A stretch of DNA of 64,000 nt from Ureibacillus galli. GTDB lineage: Bacteria > Bacillota > Bacilli > Bacillales_A > Planococcaceae. The notes under the pieces were generated by a model that was not told the DNA's origin, did not search any database, and saw nothing but the letters and a program-made list of their open reading frames with translations. Of the stretch, positions 27,408 to 36,824 are shown piece by piece. Within the stretch, counting starts at the first letter, position 1. Each line of letters starts with the position of its first letter. Location of the stretch: contig NZ_JACSQA010000013.1 in the NCBI RefSeq assembly GCF_014836845.1, positions 28,448 through 92,447 of the forward strand. Direction: 5' to 3'. Both the position numbers and the translations under genes were made by a program.

Positions 27408-27587
27408 TATTCATATCCTCCTAAGTTTAATAATACATATATACCATTTAAGGTTACGTTTTACCTCTCGGAAAGGTTTCATTCAAAAATTCATAAAATC
27501 TAAATCACAAGAATAGAGGAATTAGGATGGAAAAAGTCGAATAAAAGACAATATAAGCGGAAATTCGAGCGAAAATAGGAGGGTGTT

Positions 27588-29069
27588 ATGGAAATTAGAA
27601 ACTTTATCGATGGTAAATGGATGATAGATGATGGTTTATCGACAGTACCCGTTGTAAACCCAGCTAATGGTGAACAGCTTGCAAATGTGCCCCTTTCAAC
27701 AAAAGCTCAAGTTGATGAGGCCGTCGCTGCAGCTAAAAAAGCACAAAAAGCTTGGGCATTAGTTCCTGCCCCTAAACGAGCAGATTTTTTATATGAAATT
27801 GGTTTTAAATTAAAAGAGAAGAAGGAATATTTAGCCCAAATTTTGACGAAGGAAATGGGTAAAGTAATTGAAGAAGCCCGTGGAGAAGTACAAGAAGGAA
27901 TTGATATGGCCTTTTATATGGCAGGGGAAGGAAGACGTCTATTTGGGGAGACGACTCCGTCTGAGCTAGCAGATAAATTTGCGATGAGTGTTAGGGCGCC
28001 GATTGGTGTAGTGGGGCTTATTACGCCTTGGAATTTCCCGATTGCGATTGCAACTTGGAAGGCGTTTCCGGCAATCGTTTCAGGGAATACAGTAGTATGG
28101 AAGCCTGCAACTGAAACGCCTCTAATGGCCTATGAAATGGCGAAAATATTTGAAGAAGTAGGTTTACCAGAAGGTGTTGCCAATGTTGTGTTTGGTGCTG
28201 GCTCGACAGTTGGGACAGCAATGATTGAACATCCAGATGTCAAAGTGATTTCCTTTACAGGTTCTACGGAAACGGGGAGTAAAGTTGCCGAACTGGGAGG
28301 GAAACATTTAAAAAAGGTATCTCTTGAAATGGGTGGTAAAAACGCCGTTATTGTGATGGATGATGCCAATTTACAGTTAGCGGTGGAAGCGATTATTTGG
28401 AGTGCATTTGGTACAGCTGGTCAACGCTGTACGGCATGTAGTCGCGTGATTGTCCACAAAGACGTCAAAACTGAATTGGAGTCTATGCTTGTTAAATCCA
28501 TTGGTCAGTTAACAATTGGGGATGGCCTTGATCCAACAGTAAAAGTGGGTCCTGTTATTAATCAAGGTGCTCTCGAAAAAATTAATCGTTACGTGGAAAT
28601 TGGTAAAAAGGAAGGGGCGAATCTCCTAGTTGGAGGTAGAGCGTTAACAGCACCACCATTTGATAAAGGGTATTATTTTGAACCAACTATTTTTACAGAT
28701 GTGCAAAATGATATGGTGATCGCCCAAGAAGAAATTTTCGGACCAGTCGTAAGTATAATTGAAGTTTCTAGTCTAGAAGAAGCGATTGAAGTAAACAACA
28801 GTGTGAAATTTGGCTTGTCGAGTTCTATATTCTCACAAGATATTAATAAAATATTTAAAGCACAAAGAGATTTAGATACAGGAATTGTTTACGTAAATGC
28901 AGGAACAACTGGTGCAGAAATTCATCTTCCTTTTGGGGGGACAAAAGGAACTGGAAATGGTCACCGGGATTCCGGTCAAGCAGCTTTAGATGTGTATACA
29001 GAATGGAAAAGTATTTACGTTGACTATAGTGGGAAACTTCAACGAGCGCAAATTGATACTGAAAACTAA
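27588..29069 (+). CDS. NAD-dependent aldehyde dehydrogenase, probably for aminoadipate semialdehyde
   Basis: A 493-residue ALDH with catalytic Glu247 in [11 protein letters not shown] and Cys281 in [12 protein letters not shown], the Rossmann segment [20 protein letters not shown], and [20 protein letters not shown]. It lies 14-23 bases upstream of an L-lysine 6-dehydrogenase gene, in the same direction. That dehydrogenase makes 2-aminoadipate 6-semialdehyde (in equilibrium with piperideine-6-carboxylate), so this enzyme most likely oxidises it to L-2-aminoadipate. The sequence class ([29 protein letters not shown]) fits the aminoadipate/P6C branch. TAGGAGGGTGTT precedes the ATG. Substrate is inferred from context. 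Confidence 0.88.
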   Translation: MEIRNFIDGKWMIDDGLSTVPVVNPANGEQLANVPLSTKAQVDEAVAAAKKAQKAWALVPAPKRADFLYEIGFKLKEKKEYLAQILTKEMGKVIEEARGEVQEGIDMAFYMAGEGRRLFGETTPSELADKFAMSVRAPIGVVGLITPWNFPIAIATWKAFPAIVSGNTVVWKPATETPLMAYEMAKIFEEVGLPEGVANVVFGAGSTVGTAMIEHPDVKVISFTGSTETGSKVAELGGKHLKKVSLEMGGKNAVIVMDDANLQLAVEAIIWSAFGTAGQRCTACSRVIVHKDVKTELESMLVKSIGQLTIGDGLDPTVKVGPVINQGALEKINRYVEIGKKEGANLLVGGRALTAPPFDKGYYFEPTIFTDVQNDMVIAQEEIFGPVVSIIEVSSLEEAIEVNNSVKFGLSSSIFSQDINKIFKAQRDLDTGIVYVNAGTTGAEIHLPFGGTKGTGNGHRDSGQAALDVYTEWKSIYVDYSGKLQRAQIDTEN

Positions 29070-29092
29070 AGCAGAAAAAGGGGATGGGTTTA

Positions 29093-30262
29093 ATGAAAGT
29101 TGTAGTTTTAGGCGCTGGCTTAATGGGGAAAGAAGTAGCGAGGGATTTAAACTCTATCGAAAATGTAGAAAAAATATATTTAGCCGATATCGATACGGAT
29201 GCAGCTCAACAATTCGTTGACTCTCTTTCAACGTCGAAAATCGAAGTAGTATCTTTAAATGCGAAAAATGAAGATGAGTTACGCACCGTCATGGCAAAAG
29301 GAGACGTTTCTGTTAACGCATTATTCTATGAATTTAATGAAAGAGTTGCAAAAACGGCCATTGAAGTTGGTGTCCACTCTGTCGATTTAGGGGGACACAT
29401 CGGGGAAGTAACGGAGCATATTTTGACATTACATGAAGAGGCGAAGGCGAAAAATGTCACATTAATCCCTGATTTAGGTGTAGCTCCTGGGATGATCAAT
29501 ATATTAGCGGGATATGGTGCTTCTAAATTAGATACGATTGAATCGATAAAGCTATATGTAGGTGGTATTCCGACTAATCCTGAACCGCCACTAAATTATA
29601 CACAAGTGTTTTCTTTAGAAGGGGTTATTGACCATTATACAGAACCAGCAAAAGTAATTAAGGAAGGGAAATTAACAGAGGTAAAATCTCTTTCAGGAAT
29701 TGAGCCAATTTATTTTGATCAATTTGGCGTTCTGGAAGCCTTTTATACTTCTGGTGGTACGTCCACGTTAACGAATACTTTCCCTCATGTCAAAAACCTT
29801 GAATATAAAACAATTCGTTATAAAGGGCATGCAGAAAAGTTTCAATTACTTGCTGATTTAGGGTTTTTAGATAAAGGCAATAAAGTAGAAATCGACGGTA
29901 AAGAAGTTGCTGTCCGGGATGTTGTTCGCGAAGCTTTAAAGAAGAAGCTTGCCCTTGGAGATAAAGAAGATGCTGTTTTATTACGAGTTATTGTATCAGG
30001 TGAAAAATCCGGTGAACAATTAACTTATGAATATGAATTAACGATTAAGAGGGACGAAAAAACGACGATGACTGCGATGGCCCGTGCAACAGCATGTACG
30101 ATTGCAGCAGTTGCCGTAATGGTGGGCAGCGGTGTGATTACTGAACGTGGTGTTTACCCGCCTGAATCGATTGTTCCGGGTGACGAATATATTGAAAAGA
30201 TGGCTAAACGTGGCGTCATAATTAAAGAAACTTCCCATCGCTCAACAATTGTAAAATGGTAG
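29093..30262 (+). CDS. lysDH: L-lysine 6-dehydrogenase (saccharopine dehydrogenase family)
   Basis: A 389-residue NAD-dependent enzyme that removes the epsilon-amino group of L-lysine. The N-terminal Rossmann motif is [16 protein letters not shown]. The middle matches what I recall of the Geobacillus lysine 6-dehydrogenase closely: [106 protein letters not shown] and [16 protein letters not shown] true saccharopine dehydrogenase is less likely because of this close match and the ALDH partner. The start is ATG 29093, eight bases after AAAAAGGGGA. A terminator follows directly. Confidence 0.88.
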   Translation: MKVVVLGAGLMGKEVARDLNSIENVEKIYLADIDTDAAQQFVDSLSTSKIEVVSLNAKNEDELRTVMAKGDVSVNALFYEFNERVAKTAIEVGVHSVDLGGHIGEVTEHILTLHEEAKAKNVTLIPDLGVAPGMINILAGYGASKLDTIESIKLYVGGIPTNPEPPLNYTQVFSLEGVIDHYTEPAKVIKEGKLTEVKSLSGIEPIYFDQFGVLEAFYTSGGTSTLTNTFPHVKNLEYKTIRYKGHAEKFQLLADLGFLDKGNKVEIDGKEVAVRDVVREALKKKLALGDKEDAVLLRVIVSGEKSGEQLTYEYELTIKRDEKTTMTAMARATACTIAAVAVMVGSGVITERGVYPPESIVPGDEYIEKMAKRGVIIKETSHRSTIVKW

Positions 30263-30285
30263 TTAAACGTCAAATTATATAATTT

Positions 30286-30322
30286 AAAGTGTGGAGAAAT
30301 CAAACTTTCTCCACACTTTTTT
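30286..30322 (+). terminator. terminator of the lysine-degradation operon
   Basis: AAAGTGTGGAGAAA/TTTCTCCACACTTT, a perfect 14-bp stem, with a T tail. Confidence 0.93.
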
Positions 30323-30409
30323 ATTTGGAAAAAATTATTTAAAAAGTTGTAACGAAACGAACAAATAAAAGTCTAATGGGTTAAATAAACTCATAAGGGG
30401 AGGAAACAG

Positions 30410-32575
30410 ATGAAAAAACGATTATATATTAGTGGAATCCTTTTGATGGCCATCGCTTTTATTGCCATCGTAAGTGTATGGATACTAGGGAAAAAAGTTG
30501 AGGTCAGCGCTTCTTCAACTGTTTTTATAAATCAACCATACCATGTCCATTTTTCCCATAAAATGCATGCCAATAGTATTCAAGAAGAATTCATTTATAT
30601 TACAAATGCAGCTGGGGAGAAGGTAAAGGGCGATATTACTTTGGAACAAAATAAACAGTCCATTTCAATTGAAAATTTACAGCCGGGTCAATACGTCCTT
30701 CATATTGAAGAAGAGGCATTTAAAGAAAAACCTTTCAATACAAAGAAACAAGAAGTGGAATTTAACGTTATAGAGAAACTTGAAAAAATTACATCCATTC
30801 AAGAGTTAGAAGACTTTTTCCAAAACGCCATTAATACAGATGTGAAAAACCATTCGATGTTTGAAACAACAGTAGAGGAAAGTTCTGACATGAAATCTTC
30901 GAGTGAAATGTCAGGGGCAACGAGTGACGGGAGTACTGATTCCTTCTCTACGACAAACAATCAAATAGAGAACATTGAAGAAGGCGATATCGTCGTAACG
31001 GATGGAAAGTATATTTATTCTACTGTTGATAATCAAATAATTATAACAGATGGGACAAATCCAAAATCTTTAAAAATAGCTAGTAAAATCCCATTAGATG
31101 GAAACAGTTATCCATCTCAACTAATGATTCATCAAAATATGTTAATCGTCGTTATGGATGATTATGTAGAGACAAAAAAAGATGGAAATGTTAGTGGGAA
31201 TAGTATGACTAAAGTAGCTTTTTATAGTATGAAAAATCCATCTAAACCTAAGTTAATAAGAGAATTTGCACAGGATGGATCAATAAACGGGGTTCGGAAA
31301 TATAATAATATCCTGTATATTGTGTCTAATAAGGCGCCAGAATATTGGTTATTATCAGAGGGTAAAGAAGTTGAATTGCGACCATACGTTTATGACAGTG
31401 CCCAAGATAAAGAAGTAAAACCGGTGGAAATGGAACAATTGACGATTTTGCCAGGATCCAATGAACCAAATTATACGATTATTTCATCTATAGATTTGGA
31501 CAATTTTGAGGAGAAAAAAATCGAAACAAAAGGTTTTTTAGGCGGTAGTTCATCGTTATACATGTCGGAAAATGCCCTTTATTTAACAGCGGTTAATTAT
31601 TTACCTAGAACTTTAGAAAAAGAAACGAAATCAGAAGTTTCAACGGATATAGCTATTTTACCTGCTGGACCATCCGATACGGATATTTTTAAATTTAAGA
31701 TTGATGGAATGAAAGTGGAGTTTTTAGCATCAACTTCCATTAAGGGAAGTCTTTTAAATCAATTTTCAATGGATGAATTTAACGGTTACTTCCGGGTAGC
31801 AATTACAGAAGGAGATGCTTGGGGCGGTGCGAATGAATCTACTAAAAATCATCTGTTTATTTACAATGACAAACTTGAAAAAGTAGGGGAAGTAACAGAC
31901 TTAGCAAAAGGGGAACGAATATACTCTGCCCGATTTATGGGGGATAAAGCCTATATTGTGACCTTTAAACAAGTAGATCCACTTTTTGTTATTGATTTAC
32001 AAAATCCGAAACAACCAAAAGTGTTAGGAGAATTGAAAATCCCTGGATACAGTAATTATCTTCATCCGTTAGATGATCATCATTTAATCGGGATAGGATA
32101 CGATACAGAATCAAAGGTAGATAGTGTTTCTAAACAGCCTATTATAACAACAAAGGGGATTAAAATATCCTTATTTGATATTACAGACTACTCCAATCCA
32201 AAGGAACAAGACTCCGTTGTAATTGGTGGACGTGGTACCCATTCGGAAATGGAATATAACCATAAGGCGTTATTTAGAAATGAAGAATATAACTACTTTG
32301 GCTTCCCTGTGACGGTTTATGAAGGGAAAGGGGAATACGAAGTCGAATATAAAGGTACAGGGGCTGTTATATATGAAATTACGGCCGATAATGGTATCGA
32401 ACTAAAAGGAAATTTAATCACTCCGGCGAAACAAGGGGAAGAGTATGAAAACTGGGATGCCTTAATTACGCGTATGCTATACATTGGAGACGCTTTATAT
32501 ACAGTTTCAAGGGATGAAGTGAAAAGTTATCATTTACAAAATTTCGATGCCCTGAGTAGTGTGAAACTAAAATAA
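30410..32575 (+). CDS. secreted or membrane-anchored beta-propeller protein
   Basis: A 721-residue protein with an uncleaved-looking signal anchor (YISGILLMAIAFIAIVSVWI). An Ig-like Big_5 type domain follows (about residues 35-120, FINQPYHVHFSHKMHANSIQ) and a serine-rich linker. The rest is a long C-terminal domain of the secreted beta-propeller family, opening with the diagnostic NQIENIEEGDIVVTDGKYIY. It shows repeated blades such as KAYIVTFKQVDPLFVIDLQN and PKVLGELKIPGYSNYLHPLD. Function is not established in this family. It lies outside the cytoplasmic membrane. GGGGAGG lies six bases before the ATG; single-gene unit. Confidence 0.87.
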   Translation: MKKRLYISGILLMAIAFIAIVSVWILGKKVEVSASSTVFINQPYHVHFSHKMHANSIQEEFIYITNAAGEKVKGDITLEQNKQSISIENLQPGQYVLHIEEEAFKEKPFNTKKQEVEFNVIEKLEKITSIQELEDFFQNAINTDVKNHSMFETTVEESSDMKSSSEMSGATSDGSTDSFSTTNNQIENIEEGDIVVTDGKYIYSTVDNQIIITDGTNPKSLKIASKIPLDGNSYPSQLMIHQNMLIVVMDDYVETKKDGNVSGNSMTKVAFYSMKNPSKPKLIREFAQDGSINGVRKYNNILYIVSNKAPEYWLLSEGKEVELRPYVYDSAQDKEVKPVEMEQLTILPGSNEPNYTIISSIDLDNFEEKKIETKGFLGGSSSLYMSENALYLTAVNYLPRTLEKETKSEVSTDIAILPAGPSDTDIFKFKIDGMKVEFLASTSIKGSLLNQFSMDEFNGYFRVAITEGDAWGGANESTKNHLFIYNDKLEKVGEVTDLAKGERIYSARFMGDKAYIVTFKQVDPLFVIDLQNPKQPKVLGELKIPGYSNYLHPLDDHHLIGIGYDTESKVDSVSKQPIITTKGIKISLFDITDYSNPKEQDSVVIGGRGTHSEMEYNHKALFRNEEYNYFGFPVTVYEGKGEYEVEYKGTGAVIYEITADNGIELKGNLITPAKQGEEYENWDALITRMLYIGDALYTVSRDEVKSYHLQNFDALSSVKLK

Positions 32576-32605
32576 CAACAAAAAAATTTCTAGTTTAGGG
32601 AAATG

Positions 32606-32642
32606 GTACAATTCAGAGCATAAACTGAATTGTACTTTTTTC
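32606..32642 (+). terminator. terminator of the beta-propeller gene
   Basis: GTACAATTCAG/CTGAATTGTAC stem followed by TTTTTT. Confidence 0.92.
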
Positions 32643-32849
32643 CATGTACACCTAAGATTGACCATTTAATTAAAGAAGGGGTACTGTTACAGGGAGGTGT
32701 CATTCCCTTTGTAAGAATGTCATGCCCCTATTGTTTATAAAATGGACAAAATTACCACAATTAAAATAAAAATAAATAATGTTTGTATTGAGATAATCCT
32801 TACTGTTCGATAATATGAGCATGGAGAAAAAGGAGATTGACTCAAGAAT

Positions 32850-33599
32850 ATGAACAATGAACAAAATTTTGAATTGGCACTAAACTGTTTTTTATTAGCT
32901 GGCCAAATTATGATGGAAAGCGGCGCGGAAACTTACCGAGTAGAAGATACAATGCTTCGAATGGCTCGCTCCCAAAATATTGAGGATGCTCAAAGTTATG
33001 TAACTCCAACAGGAATCATATTATCCTTAGGAAAAAAACAAGTTACGAAAATTACGTCCATAGCTGCAAGAATTACGGACTTGCACAAAATTGCGAAGGT
33101 CAATAATGTCTCGCGGAAGCTTGCTAGCCAAACGATTACTTTGGAAGAGGCTTATGATGAGTTAAAAAAAATACAAAAGACGAATTACTTTTTACCAGTG
33201 CATCTACAAATATTAGCTGCTTCTGTTGCCAGTAGTTGCTTTTTAGTTTTATCAAATGGTTACTGGTCAGATATGCCTGCTGCTTTCGTGGCTGGAGGGG
33301 TAGGATTTTTCGTCGTGACTATTATACAAGAGATGACAAAGGTAAAGTTTTTCTCGGAATTTTTAGCTGCATTAGTTGTCGGACTAATTGCCTCTTTAGC
33401 GGTACAGTTTGGGTTAGGTAAAGAAATGGACAAAATTATTGTTGGTGGTGTCATGCCCCTTGTTCCAGGTTTAATCATCACGAATGCTGTACGTGATTTA
33501 ATGGCAGGGCATTTTACAGCCGGCATTGCTAAAGGGGCAGAAGCCTTTTTAACAGCCTTTGCAATTGGAGCAGGTATTGCACTTATTGTGGCTTCTTAA
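32850..33599 (+). CDS. ThrE-family exporter, N-terminal half protein (DUF1212)
   Basis: A 249-residue membrane protein. A cytoplasmic start carries GQIMMESGAETYRVEDTMLR and the SYVTPTGIILSL stretch typical of threonine/serine exporter N-domains. Five helices follow, including GGVMPLVPGLIITNAVRDLM. It is paired with the 162-residue gene just downstream, which carries the other half; together they form a split ThrE exporter, thought to release threonine and serine. The ribosome binding site AAGGAG is 14 bases before the ATG, farther than normal. Substrate is by family. Confidence 0.88.
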   Translation: MNNEQNFELALNCFLLAGQIMMESGAETYRVEDTMLRMARSQNIEDAQSYVTPTGIILSLGKKQVTKITSIAARITDLHKIAKVNNVSRKLASQTITLEEAYDELKKIQKTNYFLPVHLQILAASVASSCFLVLSNGYWSDMPAAFVAGGVGFFVVTIIQEMTKVKFFSEFLAALVVGLIASLAVQFGLGKEMDKIIVGGVMPLVPGLIITNAVRDLMAGHFTAGIAKGAEAFLTAFAIGAGIALIVAS

Positions 33600-33610
33600 G
33601 GAGAATGAAT

Positions 33611-34099
33611 ATGGAGTTTATTATACAAGCATTATTTAGTTTTATATTTACAGCTTGCTTTGGTGTCATTTTTAACGCACCTACAAAAGCAATCCCATAT
33701 TGCGGTTTGGTTGGTTCGATTGGGTGGATGGTATACTATATCCTTTACGAAATTAATGTGACTGAAGTACAAGCCTCATTTTTAGGGGCATTCGTTGTTG
33801 CGCTTGTAGCCCAAATTTTTGCCCGTCGCTTTAAAATGCCGATGATTATTTTTAATGTTTCGGGCATTATTCCGTTGGTACCTGGTGGAATTGCCTATAA
33901 TACGATGCGAAATATTGTCGAGCTAGACTATAATATGGGGATTCAAAATGGCATGCGTGTATTTATGATTTCCGGTGCTATTGCGATGGGGCTTGTTTTT
34001 GCAGAGGTAATTGTACAAATGGTTATGAGAATGTTTCATAAAGGTAGAACTTCCATGCAATCCTACGCAAGGGCAAAACGAAGGCAAAAAATTAAATAG
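33611..34099 (+). CDS. ThrE-family exporter, C-terminal half protein (DUF3815)
   Basis: A 162-residue membrane protein with about five helices and the motif VSGIIPLVPGGIAYNTMRNI, the counterpart of the VPG motif in the partner. It matches the small ThrE_2 half. The start is set at ATG 33611, seven bases after AAGGAG; the ATG at 33605 is too close to that site. It sits 11 bases after the partner gene, so the two are co-translated and probably form one transporter. Confidence 0.87.
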   Translation: MEFIIQALFSFIFTACFGVIFNAPTKAIPYCGLVGSIGWMVYYILYEINVTEVQASFLGAFVVALVAQIFARRFKMPMIIFNVSGIIPLVPGGIAYNTMRNIVELDYNMGIQNGMRVFMISGAIAMGLVFAEVIVQMVMRMFHKGRTSMQSYARAKRRQKIK

Positions 34100-34106
34100 C
34101 CAAATA

Positions 34107-34149
34107 AAACTGCAAGCGCTCGAATGAATTTGAGGCCTGCAGTTTTTTT
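34107..34149 (+). terminator. terminator of the ThrE operon
   Basis: AAACTGCA/TGCAGTTT stem with inner pairs and a T7 tail. Confidence 0.8.
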
Positions 34150-34165
34150 AATATTTTAAAAAGAA

Positions 34166-34191
34166 GAGGAACCTATAATTTTAGGCTCCTC
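34166..34191 (-). terminator. terminator of the EAL-domain gene
   Basis: On the minus strand GAGGAGCCTA/TAGGTTCCTC forms a hairpin, followed by TTCTTTTT. Confidence 0.85.
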
Positions 34192-34197
34192 AAAAAT

Positions 34198-36228
34198 TTA
34201 CTTCATAGGTAATTTAATTAGTTTTCTAATCGCGTCATGGGTAACAGGTTTACTAATTAAGTATCCTTGGATGGCATCGCAACCGTATTCTTTTAATATT
34301 TGTTGTTGCTGTTTTGTTTCAACACCTTCTGCAAGTACAGTTAAGTTCATGGACTTACCAAATTGCACCATACCATTAATGAGGCGTTGGGTTTTTTCGG
34401 ACTTCAATAGAGAACTAATAAACATTTGGTCAATTTTTAATATTTTAATAGGTAATAGCTGCATATAACGGAATGAAGCATAGCCAGTTCCAAAGTCATC
34501 AAGAATAAAGACGATTCCTTCATTTTCGAGTTTTAACATTTGTTTAATAATCGATGTTTCTGCTTCTGCTTCTAGGGCAAACTTTTCTGTAATTTCAATT
34601 TGAATTAAGTTTGCTGGACAGCGAGTAGTTTCTAACGTTTCTAAAATGGTTTTGGCCATGTTTTTGTCCCGGAATTCGCGTACAGATAAGTTAATACTAA
34701 TCTTTAAATCTAATCCTTCATTATGCCATTTAGCTGCTTGCTTACAAGCTTCTTCAATGACAAAGGAACCAATGTTATTAATTAAACCCGTTTCTTCTGC
34801 TATTGGAATTAACTCATCAGGTGAGACAACGCCGATTTCATCATCTTCCCACCGAACAAGTGCCTCTACTGCATCAATCTTCCCAGAATGGATATTCACT
34901 TGCGGTTGATAAAGTACTTTTAAATGTTGTTGATCAAGGGCGAATAAAAGTCTTTTTTCAATAATTGATTTTCGGTTAATTGCTTTATGTGTTGCATTTG
35001 ATAATGAAACAATGCTATCTCCACCAGCTTCACGAACGGTAGAAATGGTAGCAAGGGAAGCTTTCATTAAATGGGAAAAAGTTGACTGATCTTGAGGTGA
35101 ACGGGTAATCCCACCACTTATTGAAATGGGCACTGCTATATTTCCATCATAAATAGGGTTTTGCTTTAAATAAGTTAAAAAGCCTTGTATAAACCACTCG
35201 CCAAGAGGCGTAATGACAACAAATTCATTTTCATTAATTCGTGCCATATGGCTGTCTTGGAAATATATTTTCATTCGTTTTGTAAATTCGATAATTAAGT
35301 TGGTTTCCATTTGATGATTGTGTAACTCTTTTAACGTGTAAAACTTATCAATACTTAAATAAACGAACGAGAAATGACGATTTTCATTTATCATTTCATT
35401 CACGATAATTTCCAGACGGTGAGTATTCATTAATCCTGTTTCAGGATCAATGTAAGCAATTTTCTCAAGCTTATGTTGTATATTCTTTTGACTCGTAATA
35501 TCTTTTTCGATTAATACATATTGGTACTGTTTATCCATCTCTGAATAAGTTGGGATAGCAGTTAAATCAACCCAATATGGTAAACCATCTTTCGTTATTT
35601 TTTCTACTTCGCCTTGCCATATTTGGCCAGAAGATATTGTTCTCCAAATTGTTTCAACTACTTTTTTGCTTTTCTCATCTTCGGGGAAAAGCTGCCAAAA
35701 AGTTTTTCCTAATACACGTTTTGGTGTCCAGTGACTCGTATTAAGAAAAGATTGGTTACAATGAATAATCAGTCCTTCTTCATCAATCGTTACCATCATG
35801 AATGACGAGTATAAGCCGTTTTGTAAATCTTTTAAAGCTTGGGTAGAATCATTGAGTTTAGTAAATAATGAATCTAAAAGACAAGTAACTAGAATGGAAG
35901 GTTCACCTTTAATGAAAACCGGAGAGGCAATCAATGTAGCGTCGATGAATGAATCCTCAGTCGTTAAAAGTTGAACTTGTTCAAAGCGTATCGACTCATT
36001 CCCTATTAGTAATCTATTGTAGGCTTCTTCAGATAGGGCAGATAGTAAGTTATCTTTTAATGATGAATTTTTATTTACAAAGTCATCTATAGAGTAGCCA
36101 AAATATATTTCGCTTAAATCGTTCCAAAGGACAACACTACCATGTCGATTCAGTGCAAAAGATGGAAAAGGAGATGTATTTACTAAATTTTCATCAATAA
36201 TATTCGTTTTTTCTTCGCGCATCAGCAT
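34198..36228 (-). CDS. PAS-GGDEF-EAL protein, likely cyclic-di-GMP phosphodiesterase
   Basis: A 676-residue cytosolic signalling protein: two PAS-like sensor domains in the first 250 residues (the second includes GQIWQGEVEKITKDGLPYWV), a GGDEF domain around 265-410, then EAL to the end. The GGDEF signature is degenerate (INENEFVV near residue 330), so cyclase activity is unlikely. The EAL part keeps its metal and catalytic motifs: EALVRW near 455, INLSVREF, IEITEKFA, LDDFGTGYASFRYMQLLPIK, AEGVETKQQ and GYLISKP. It should therefore break down c-di-GMP. GAGGAG precedes two alternative ATG codons six bases apart; the first is used here. Confidence 0.9.
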   Translation of the reverse strand: MLMREEKTNIIDENLVNTSPFPSFALNRHGSVVLWNDLSEIYFGYSIDDFVNKNSSLKDNLLSALSEEAYNRLLIGNESIRFEQVQLLTTEDSFIDATLIASPVFIKGEPSILVTCLLDSLFTKLNDSTQALKDLQNGLYSSFMMVTIDEEGLIIHCNQSFLNTSHWTPKRVLGKTFWQLFPEDEKSKKVVETIWRTISSGQIWQGEVEKITKDGLPYWVDLTAIPTYSEMDKQYQYVLIEKDITSQKNIQHKLEKIAYIDPETGLMNTHRLEIIVNEMINENRHFSFVYLSIDKFYTLKELHNHQMETNLIIEFTKRMKIYFQDSHMARINENEFVVITPLGEWFIQGFLTYLKQNPIYDGNIAVPISISGGITRSPQDQSTFSHLMKASLATISTVREAGGDSIVSLSNATHKAINRKSIIEKRLLFALDQQHLKVLYQPQVNIHSGKIDAVEALVRWEDDEIGVVSPDELIPIAEETGLINNIGSFVIEEACKQAAKWHNEGLDLKISINLSVREFRDKNMAKTILETLETTRCPANLIQIEITEKFALEAEAETSIIKQMLKLENEGIVFILDDFGTGYASFRYMQLLPIKILKIDQMFISSLLKSEKTQRLINGMVQFGKSMNLTVLAEGVETKQQQQILKEYGCDAIQGYLISKPVTHDAIRKLIKLPMK

Positions 36229-36824
36229 CCGACTCCTCGAGTATCCTATATTTATACTATTATTATAGAGATTTTACAGTAAATAGTCATTCCTAAACTA
36301 ATAGTAAGATTTTGATATTGGAAATTTACGCGACTTTAGTACTATTTGATAGGATAGACAATGATAATTTTAAACTAGTATAAATACAAGGATGCATGAT
36401 AGAAATAATGAACGGGAATATGGTAGAGTGAATTTAAATACTAGTTTCGGTGCCTAAAGATTCAATATTGGATAACAAATTAGATAGTACTAGGGTAGTG
36501 GTTGAAGTTTTCGAAATAACTAGTAGTGTAGGTATTTAAACGTTTACAAATAATGAAATATTAACCAATTGGGAAAACAGTCATTAAAAATTTTATTTCT
36601 ATTAATGAATACTCCTAATACTAGGAATTTTTATCCTTTTACAACTTTAGGCGGTTGGCAAAAATTTAAGATTTGCATTATGCTTATTTATACGAATAGG
36701 TATCAAAAATAGGTAGTAAAGTCAGAAAAATACAATATACAACGAAAATGTGAAAAAATTGTAAACTTTTGGATATTTTAATATTTATGCCATCTATAAT
36801 AGAGGGGTTTGTTAGGGGTGTATC
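36229..36824 (+). other. 596-base divergent intergenic region
   Basis: Very AT-rich, with no open frame of note and no repeat I can support. A TATAAT at 36795-36800 just ahead of the ABC transporter lacks a well-placed -35 box. Nothing else is recognised. Confidence 0.4.
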
